Assembly: GCA_017552845.1 (NCBI GenBank)
Contig: JAFZOE010000110.1
Location: 1 to 6,782, forward strand
Direction: 5' to 3'
DNA from: Clostridia bacterium
GTDB taxonomy: Bacteria > Bacillota > Clostridia > Oscillospirales > Acutalibacteraceae
DNA length: 6,782 nucleotides
Positions 1-4,840 of the stretch are shown piece by piece (position 1 is the stretch's first letter; every line of letters begins with the position of its first letter). Both the position numbers and the translations under genes were made by a program. The notes beneath the pieces are model-generated. The model ran no database searches. It worked only from the letters and a program-made list of their open reading frames with translations, and was not told where the DNA came from.

Positions 1-564
1 ATTGAAGTTGAAAACAACCCCGACAAGCCCGAGCTCGGCAAAAGAATAGTTAAGTTTTCAAGAGAAATCTATGTTGAGCGCGAGGATTTCATGGCGGAGC
101 CCGTCAAGAAGTATTTCCGCCTCTATCCCGGCAATGAGGTCCGCCTCAAGGGCGCTTACTATGTGACCTGCAATTCCTATGATACCGACGAAAACGGCGA
201 AGTCACCTGCCTTCACTGCACCTATGACCCCGCCACAAAGGGCGGCGACTCGGCAGACGGCAGGAAGGTCAAGGGCACTCTCCACTGGGTCAGCGCCGCG
301 GACTGCGTGAAATGCGAGGTCCGTCTCTATGACCGCCTTTTCAAGACCGAGAATCCGGGAGAGAGCGAGAATTATCTCGACAACCTCAATCCCGATTCGC
401 TGAAGATTCTCGACAACTGCCTGCTCGAGGGCAGCCTGGCATCCGCAAAGCCGGGCGATACCTTCCAGTTCATGAGGCAGGGATATTTCTGCGTTGACAA
501 GAATTCAACGCCCGAAAAGCTTGTATTCAACAGGACGGTTGATCTCAAATCCTCCTGGAAATAA
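1..564 (+). CDS. glnS: Glutaminyl-tRNA synthetase, C-terminal part (5' end outside window)
   Basis: The frame is open from base 1 and ends at TAA 562-564, giving the last 187 residues. These match the anticodon-binding beta-barrel half of bacterial class I GlnRS (glutamine + tRNA-Gln + ATP to Gln-tRNA-Gln, cytoplasmic). Recognisable family stretches, in order, are NNPDKPELG near the left edge, FSREIYVEREDF, YFRLYPGNEVRLK, DGRKVKGTLHWVSA, EVRLYDRLF, FQFMRQGYFCVD and VFNRTVDLKSSW. They follow the E. coli GlnRS C-terminus almost block for block as I recall it. The catalytic Rossmann domain with its HIGH and KMSKS-type motifs must lie upstream of the window. An internal ATG at 91 is not the start, because family similarity continues unbroken before it. 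Many Firmicutes make Gln-tRNA by the GatCAB transamidation route instead, so a direct GlnRS is a mildly informative lineage trait. The next gene begins 21 bases downstream, which suggests co-transcription. Identification is very secure. Confidence 0.97.
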   Translation: MEVENNPDKPELGKRIVKFSREIYVEREDFMAEPVKKYFRLYPGNEVRLKGAYYVTCNSYDTDENGEVTCLHCTYDPATKGGDSADGRKVKGTLHWVSAADCVKCEVRLYDRLFKTENPGESENYLDNLNPDSLKILDNCLLEGSLASAKPGDTFQFMRQGYFCVDKNSTPEKLVFNRTVDLKSSWK

Positions 565-570
565 ACGGAA

Positions 571-576
571 AGAAGG
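571..576 (+). promoter_or_regulatory. Ribosome binding site for the 586-1335 membrane protein
   Basis: AGAAGG lies 9 bases before the ATG at 586, in the 21-base gap after glnS. It supports that ATG as the start and leaves little room for a separate promoter. Confidence 0.7.
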
Positions 577-585
577 GTTTTATAT

Positions 586-1335
586 ATGAAAAAACTCGGT
601 TTTCGTATCGGCACGATAATTCTCGCTGTCCTGATACTCTTATCCGCGTATTTTGTAAATTTCGTGGAAGTCAAAATGGAGACCACCGACGAGCTCGCGG
701 AGCTGTTCAAGACTCTGAGCAAGGATGCCGCCGAGGGCGCGGCGGTCTATGAGGATATTTCAATCAAGAGGGCGGTTGACATCGCTCAGGGAAAAGACGA
801 TCTCTCGCCCGCCTTCAATACGAGCTCGCCGATTTACTGGTCGCCCGAGCTGCAGGTTCTCAATTCCCGCCTCATCACGGTCGGCGTGAGTTTTGCTGTC
901 ATGATATTGCTCGCTCTGTTCCTGATTGTATTCTCAATCTGCTCAAAGAACAGGCTCGTTCCGCTCATTGCGGGCGCGGTCGGAATCATCGCGGATATTG
1001 TGATGATTGTCGCTTTCCGCTCTGCGGCGACGGATGTTTACACAGGCAAAGTCGATCTGACGGCGTATCTGCTTGATAAATTTCTCGGCACCGGCGTTAT
1101 CACAAACCTGCTGGGCTCAATCGCGGGAAGCGCCGTAAAATTCGTCTTCTCGCTCTGCGGTTTGCAGAACGCCTTCCTCTTCCTGTTCCTCGCGGTAATC
1201 CTCTGGGCGGCTATCAACTATCTCGTTGACCTCGGCGACCCGAAGGCGAAAGCGGAAAAGGAAGCCGAAAAGGCCGAAAAGGCAAAGAAAAAGGAAGCAA
1301 AGAAAGCGGCAAAGGCCGCAAAAGCAGAGGCATAA
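586..1335 (+). CDS. Uncharacterised multi-pass membrane protein with Ala/Lys/Glu-only C-terminal tail
   Basis: This is a 249-residue protein that I do not recognise. A short basic N-terminus (MKKLGFRIG) precedes a hydrophobic segment at about residues 10-26, which could be an uncleaved signal anchor. A mostly polar region, about 27-95, likely faces outside. Further hydrophobic segments lie at about 96-119, 124-146 and 194-214, with a weaker amphipathic or membrane-associated stretch near 168-190. After LVDLGDP, residues 220-249 consist only of Ala (12), Lys (12) and Glu (6). This should form a charged helix, with net charge about +6, probably on the cytoplasmic face by the positive-inside rule. 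No catalytic motif is visible. The start is fixed by AGAAGG nine bases upstream. The gene sits 21 bases after glnS and 24 bases before the GH127 gene, so it is probably in the same transcript. It contains no transporter signature, so a role in uptake for the glycosidases is only speculation. Confidence 0.85.
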   Translation: MKKLGFRIGTIILAVLILLSAYFVNFVEVKMETTDELAELFKTLSKDAAEGAAVYEDISIKRAVDIAQGKDDLSPAFNTSSPIYWSPELQVLNSRLITVGVSFAVMILLALFLIVFSICSKNRLVPLIAGAVGIIADIVMIVAFRSAATDVYTGKVDLTAYLLDKFLGTGVITNLLGSIAGSAVKFVFSLCGLQNAFLFLFLAVILWAAINYLVDLGDPKAKAEKEAEKAEKAKKKEAKKAAKAAKAEA

Positions 1336-1347
1336 AGAATCAATTTC

Positions 1348-1355
1348 AGAGGTGA
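1348..1355 (+). promoter_or_regulatory. Ribosome binding site for the GH127 gene
   Basis: AGAGGTGA ends 4 bases before the ATG at 1360. The spacing is a little short, but the match to the 16S rRNA 3' end is good and it supports this start. The GH127 family's conserved N-terminal block begins about five residues into the protein. Confidence 0.7.
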
Positions 1356-1359
1356 GCCG

Positions 1360-3213
1360 ATGAAAACAATTCCTTTCAGCGCCGTGAAACTCGGCGGATT
1401 CTGGGGCAGACGCCTTGAAATCAACCGCACAGCCACCATTCCGACCGTCTATGACAGATTCACCGATACGGGCAGATTCGAGGCCTTTAAATGCAACTGG
1501 AAAGAGGGCTGTGAGCTCCCGAAACCCCATTTTTTCTGGGACAGCGACATTGCCAAATGGATTGAGGCTGCCGCTTATTCGCTCGCTCTTCATCCCGACA
1601 AAGAGCTTGAAAAAATCATCGACGACACAGTTGACCTGATTGAAAAGAATCAGCAGAGCGACGGCTATTTCAATATATATTTCACGGTTGTCGAGCCCGG
1701 AAAGCGCTTCACGATAAGGGATTATCATGAGCTTTACTGCGCGGGCCATCTCATCGAGGCGGCGGTCGCTTACTATAATGCGACGGGAAAGGATAAATTC
1801 CTTAAAATTATGTGCCGCTATGCGGACCTTATCGAAAAGATTTTCACCATAGACCATTCGGCCCAATTTGATACCCCCGGCCATGAGGAAATCGAGCTCG
1901 CTCTTATAAAACTCTATGACTGCACGGGCGAGGAGAGATATCTGAAGCTCAGCAAGTATTTTATCGATACCCGCGGAACGAGCAAAAAGGATTTTCCCGA
2001 AGAAGAAGAGCGCAACTGGGCGAACCCCGTCTATTATCAGTCTGATATTCCGGTCAGGGATTTCACTTTTGCCGAGGGCCACGCGGTCAGGGCGATGTAT
2101 CTCTATGCCGGCATGGCAGATTTAGCCGAAAAGACGGGCGACAAGGAACTTCTTGAAACCTGCCGCAGGATATTTGACAATGTCAGGGACCGCCAGATGT
2201 ATATTACCGGCGGAATAGGAGCGACTTCAAGCGGCGAGAGATTTACCGAAGATTATGTGCTATCGAACGACCTCGCCTATGCCGAGACCTGCGCCGCGAT
2301 AGCGCTCGCTCTCTTTGCGCGCAGGATGAGCAGAATCGACCCCGATTCAAAATACGCCGATGTGGCTGAGCTCGCGGTTTATAACGGCTCGCTCGCGGGC
2401 GTTTCGTTAGATGGACACTCGTTTTTCTATATAAATCCGCTTGAAATCAATCTTGAGGACCGCCGCAGGAACAGAGAGCATTATTATTTTGAAAAGACCT
2501 ATGCCCCGATTACTCAGCGCGTTGAGGTCTTTGACTGCTCCTGCTGCCCGCCGAATATTGCGAGATTTGTCGCTTCAATCGCGGATTTCCTCTATACTTA
2601 CGATGAAAAAACCGTCTATGTTCACCATTTCGCCGAGAGCGAAACCGAATATGACGGCATGTATATAAAACAGCAGACAAGATACCCGAATGAGGGCGGG
2701 GTCAGAATTACCGTCAGGAATATGGCGGGCAGACGCTTCGCCGTGAGAATCCCCGGCTGGTGCGACTTCGTTTCACTCGGCGGTGAAAAACTCAGCGCGC
2801 CCGTTGAGAAGGGCTATGCTTATATAGATATAGCTTCCGATGAGGAGATTCTCGATTTCTGGTTTGATATGAAGCCGCGTTTCATCTGCGCGAATCCGAA
2901 AATCGCCTATGACGCAGGCAAGGTCTGCCTTTGCAGAGGCCCGCTTGTTTACTGCGCGGAGAGCGTGCTCAATGACGGTGTCCGCCTGAGCGACATTTCG
3001 CTGGATGTCGGCGGAACCGTCGGTTTGACCTTCGATGAGGAGGCGGGCGCATACGCAGCCGATGCGGATGCTTTTATCGACGCTCCCTCGGATGAACTCT
3101 ATTATGACTGCGAAAAAGCAGAGAGAATAAAAAGAAAAATCCGCCTGCTGCCCTATTTCGCCTATGCCAATCACGGCGAGAGCGATATGGCCGTATGGCT
3201 GAGGAAAGGGTGA
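1360..3213 (+). CDS. GH127 cysteine glycosidase (beta-L-arabinofuranosidase-like, former DUF1680)
   Basis: This 617-residue protein covers the full family length (the Bifidobacterium enzyme HypBA1 has about 658). The family releases beta-L-arabinofuranose from arabino-oligosaccharides or hydroxyproline-linked arabinans, using a zinc-bound cysteine nucleophile in an (alpha/alpha)6 barrel. The N-terminal block VKLGGFWGRRLEINR and the barrel motifs YCAGHLIEAAVAYY (His130) and FAEGHAVRAMYLYAG (His241) are present. The active-site set is complete: Glu293 in GERF, Glu309 and Cys311 in YAETCA, and Cys395-Cys396 in DCSCCPPNIAR. These correspond to HypBA1 Glu322, Glu338, Cys340, Cys417 and Cys418. The spacing from the first Glu to the second Glu and first Cys (16 and 18 residues) is identical. 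Cys395 is the expected nucleophile. The region after about 410 would be the beta-sandwich domains. There is no signal peptide, so a cytoplasmic location is inferred. The family has other or untested substrates, so arabinofuranosidase activity is likely but not certain. The gene is followed after 4 bases by a GH5 gene. Confidence 0.93.
   Translation: MKTIPFSAVKLGGFWGRRLEINRTATIPTVYDRFTDTGRFEAFKCNWKEGCELPKPHFFWDSDIAKWIEAAAYSLALHPDKELEKIIDDTVDLIEKNQQSDGYFNIYFTVVEPGKRFTIRDYHELYCAGHLIEAAVAYYNATGKDKFLKIMCRYADLIEKIFTIDHSAQFDTPGHEEIELALIKLYDCTGEERYLKLSKYFIDTRGTSKKDFPEEEERNWANPVYYQSDIPVRDFTFAEGHAVRAMYLYAGMADLAEKTGDKELLETCRRIFDNVRDRQMYITGGIGATSSGERFTEDYVLSNDLAYAETCAAIALALFARRMSRIDPDSKYADVAELAVYNGSLAGVSLDGHSFFYINPLEINLEDRRRNREHYYFEKTYAPITQRVEVFDCSCCPPNIARFVASIADFLYTYDEKTVYVHHFAESETEYDGMYIKQQTRYPNEGGVRITVRNMAGRRFAVRIPGWCDFVSLGGEKLSAPVEKGYAYIDIASDEEILDFWFDMKPRFICANPKIAYDAGKVCLCRGPLVYCAESVLNDGVRLSDISLDVGGTVGLTFDEEAGAYAADADAFIDAPSDELYYDCEKAERIKRKIRLLPYFAYANHGESDMAVWLRKG
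3201..3213 (+). promoter_or_regulatory. Ribosome binding site of the GH5 gene overlapping the GH127 stop
   Basis: The purine-rich GAGGAAAGGGTGA includes the GH127 stop codon (TGA 3211-3213) and lies just before the ATG at 3218. A ribosome finishing GH127 would sit on the next start, which favours coupled translation of the two enzymes. Confidence 0.65.
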
Positions 3214-3217
3214 AAAA

Positions 3218-4687
3218 ATGAAAAAGATTTCCGTATCAGGACTGAAATTCGTTGACTCCGCCGGCAGACAGAGGATATTCAACGGCATCAACCTCTGCGA
3301 CAAGGGCGGCTATGAAGAGGGGAACGACGAGCGCCTCTACAAGCCCGATGAGTATTTCAGCGAGGAAGTTATCAGAACTCTCGCGGAGGGCGGCTTCAAT
3401 ATCGTGCGCCTCGGTCTTACCTGGGACGCGGTTGAGCCCGAGCCCGGCAAATATAACGAGGAATACCTCGCGAAAATCCGCACGGTCGCCGACCGCCTCG
3501 CGAAATACGGCATGTATTTCTATCTCGATATGCATCAGGATTTATATTCCGGCGCAAGGGAATGCGCGGGCGACGGAGCCCCCGACTGGGCCTGCCTGAC
3601 CGACGGCGCAAAGCAGACTCCGACCAGATTCGTCTGGGCAGAGGGCTATTTCTGGGGCAAGGCCGTTCACAGAGCCTTCGATTCCTTCTGGCAGAACAGA
3701 CCTTATAACGGCGTTCCGCTCCAGACCTATTTCTGCAATATGTGGAAGCATGTTGCGGAGGAATTCAAGGATCATCCCGCTCTTTTCGGCTACGATATGC
3801 TCAATGAGCCGTTCCCCGGCACAGACGGCGGCAAGGTTTTCCGCAAGCTTATCGGCGGAGTAGCAAAGACCGTCATCACCGATAAGAGATGCAAAATCAC
3901 CTTCCTCGCAAAGCAGCTTTTCTCGGGCAACGTCATCCGCTGCCTTGAGCCCTTTGCCGATTATTCGCTCTTCCGCAAGGCAACCTCGGGCGGAGACAAG
4001 CTGATTTATAAATTCGATACAGGTTATTATTCACAGTTTATCAACCGCACCGCCGCGGCAATCAGGGAAGTTACGGATAACGGAATAATCATGATGGAAA
4101 ACAGCTATTATTCCAATCTCGGCATCCCCTATTCAACCCCCGCGGTCACGATAAACGGCAAAAGGGAGGAGCAGCTCTGCTTCGCCCCCCACGCCTATGA
4201 CCTGATGGTTGACACGCCCGAATACAAATACGCGAGCAACACCAGAGTTGGCGGAATCTTTGATGAGCACCGCCGCTCGCAGGAGCGCCTCGGAGTGCCG
4301 CTGATTGTCGGCGAATGGGGCGGCCAGAGCGAGGGAACGGAATGGCTCGACCATATCGAATACCTGCTCGACAAATTCGATTCATATCACTGGGGCCAGA
4401 CCTACTGGTGCTACTATGACGGCTTGCTTGAGAATCCGATTATGCGCGATCTTGTCAGGACTTCGCCCGTAGCCGTCACCGGCGACATCGAGAGCTATTC
4501 CTTCGACAGAAAGAATGAAATCTTTACCCTCGTCTATAATCAGGATAAGGAATATGACGAGCCGACCGAGATTTATCTTCACAAGGAGCCGAAGAATATC
4601 ACCGCATCAGGCGAATATGAAATTGACGGCAGATATCTCAGGCTGAAAACCGCTCCCGGCAGAAACGAGATTAAAATCGAATACTGA
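3218..4687 (+). CDS. GH5 glycosidase, endoglycoceramidase-like, without signal peptide
   Basis: This 489-residue protein is about the size of Rhodococcus endoglycoceramidase II. Characterised relatives (GH5_28/GH5_29-type) cleave the bond between a glycan and ceramide. The TIM-barrel core runs from about residue 18 to 405. Typical motifs are FNGINL (21-26), NIVRLGLTWDAVEP (61-74), DMHQDLYS (104-111), GDGAPDWA (118-125), HRAFDSFW (151-158), GYDMLNEPFPG with acid/base Glu197, HAYD (His325), VGEWGG with nucleophile Glu366, and the late-barrel YWCYYDG (396-402). The SPVAVTGDIESYSFD stretch (416-430) and the following residues form the C-terminal beta-sandwich typical of endoglycoceramidases. The N-terminus goes straight into the first core beta-strands, leaving no room for a signal peptide, whereas the well-known bacterial enzymes are secreted. 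A cytoplasmic role on an imported glycoside is therefore inferred. Another beta-glycoside than glycosylceramide remains possible. It starts 4 bases after the GH127 gene and ends with tandem in-frame stops TGA-TAA. Confidence 0.88.
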   Translation: MKKISVSGLKFVDSAGRQRIFNGINLCDKGGYEEGNDERLYKPDEYFSEEVIRTLAEGGFNIVRLGLTWDAVEPEPGKYNEEYLAKIRTVADRLAKYGMYFYLDMHQDLYSGARECAGDGAPDWACLTDGAKQTPTRFVWAEGYFWGKAVHRAFDSFWQNRPYNGVPLQTYFCNMWKHVAEEFKDHPALFGYDMLNEPFPGTDGGKVFRKLIGGVAKTVITDKRCKITFLAKQLFSGNVIRCLEPFADYSLFRKATSGGDKLIYKFDTGYYSQFINRTAAAIREVTDNGIIMMENSYYSNLGIPYSTPAVTINGKREEQLCFAPHAYDLMVDTPEYKYASNTRVGGIFDEHRRSQERLGVPLIVGEWGGQSEGTEWLDHIEYLLDKFDSYHWGQTYWCYYDGLLENPIMRDLVRTSPVAVTGDIESYSFDRKNEIFTLVYNQDKEYDEPTEIYLHKEPKNITASGEYEIDGRYLRLKTAPGRNEIKIEY

Positions 4688-4703
4688 TAAAGATATGAAA
4701 ATA

Positions 4704-4734
4704 CCGGACCCGCAGGAAAATCCTGCGGGTCCGG
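4704..4734. terminator. Bidirectional intrinsic terminator between convergent genes
   Basis: A perfect 14-bp inverted repeat (CCGGACCCGCAGGA at 4704-4717, its complement at 4721-4734) has a 3-base AAA loop. It begins 16 bases after the GH5 stop. On the + strand the following bases (CGTCTGTATTTC) make only a weak U-tract. On the - strand the stem is followed by TATTTTCATATCTTT, a better U-rich run, so it should also stop transcripts from the convergent gene ending at 4841. Confidence 0.85.
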
Positions 4735-4745
4735 CGTCTGTATTT

Positions 4746-4828
4746 CCCGTATTCCCGGCGCGGAACAAGCCGTAAACTTTAACCGAAACAACTCCCCGGT
4801 TTGCGATTGCGTTGCGCGGGAAAACGGG
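4746..4828. repeat. Imperfect inverted repeat in the convergent intergenic region
   Basis: The left arm CCCGTATTCCCGGCGC (4746-4761) can pair with the right arm GCGCGGGAAAACGGG (4814-4828), with one mismatch and one bulged G, around a 52-base loop. A smaller 5-bp stem (AACCG 4781-4785 with CGGTT 4797-4801) is nested inside. The left side also holds a near-tandem duplication, GTATTTCCCG/GTATTCCCG (4740-4757), and the right side three copies of TTGCG (4801-4816). The rest of the 4735-4840 gap has no gene that I can support. It could be a 3' UTR structure, the remnant of a small repeat element, or chance. Confidence 0.4.
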
Positions 4829-4840
4829 TTTTAAGCGAAT

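Noticed and set aside
91..93. ATG at 91 as a possible gene start
   Set aside because: GlnRS similarity continues without a break upstream to base 1, so this is an internal methionine.
1117..2082. Long reverse-strand open frame (321 codons) across the end of the membrane gene and the start of GH127
   Set aside because: It overlaps two well-supported genes, and its translation has no recognisable domain. It is explained by the codon bias of the + strand genes.
2773..3303. Reverse-strand open frame of 176 codons across the GH127/GH5 junction
   Set aside because: It lies antisense to conserved parts of both glycosidases, with no family similarity and no credible start signal noted.
4821..4832. 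AAAACGGGTTTT as a small hairpin or operator
   Set aside because: The pairing arms leave only a two-base loop and the centre is not symmetrical. It is better read as part of the larger inverted repeat.
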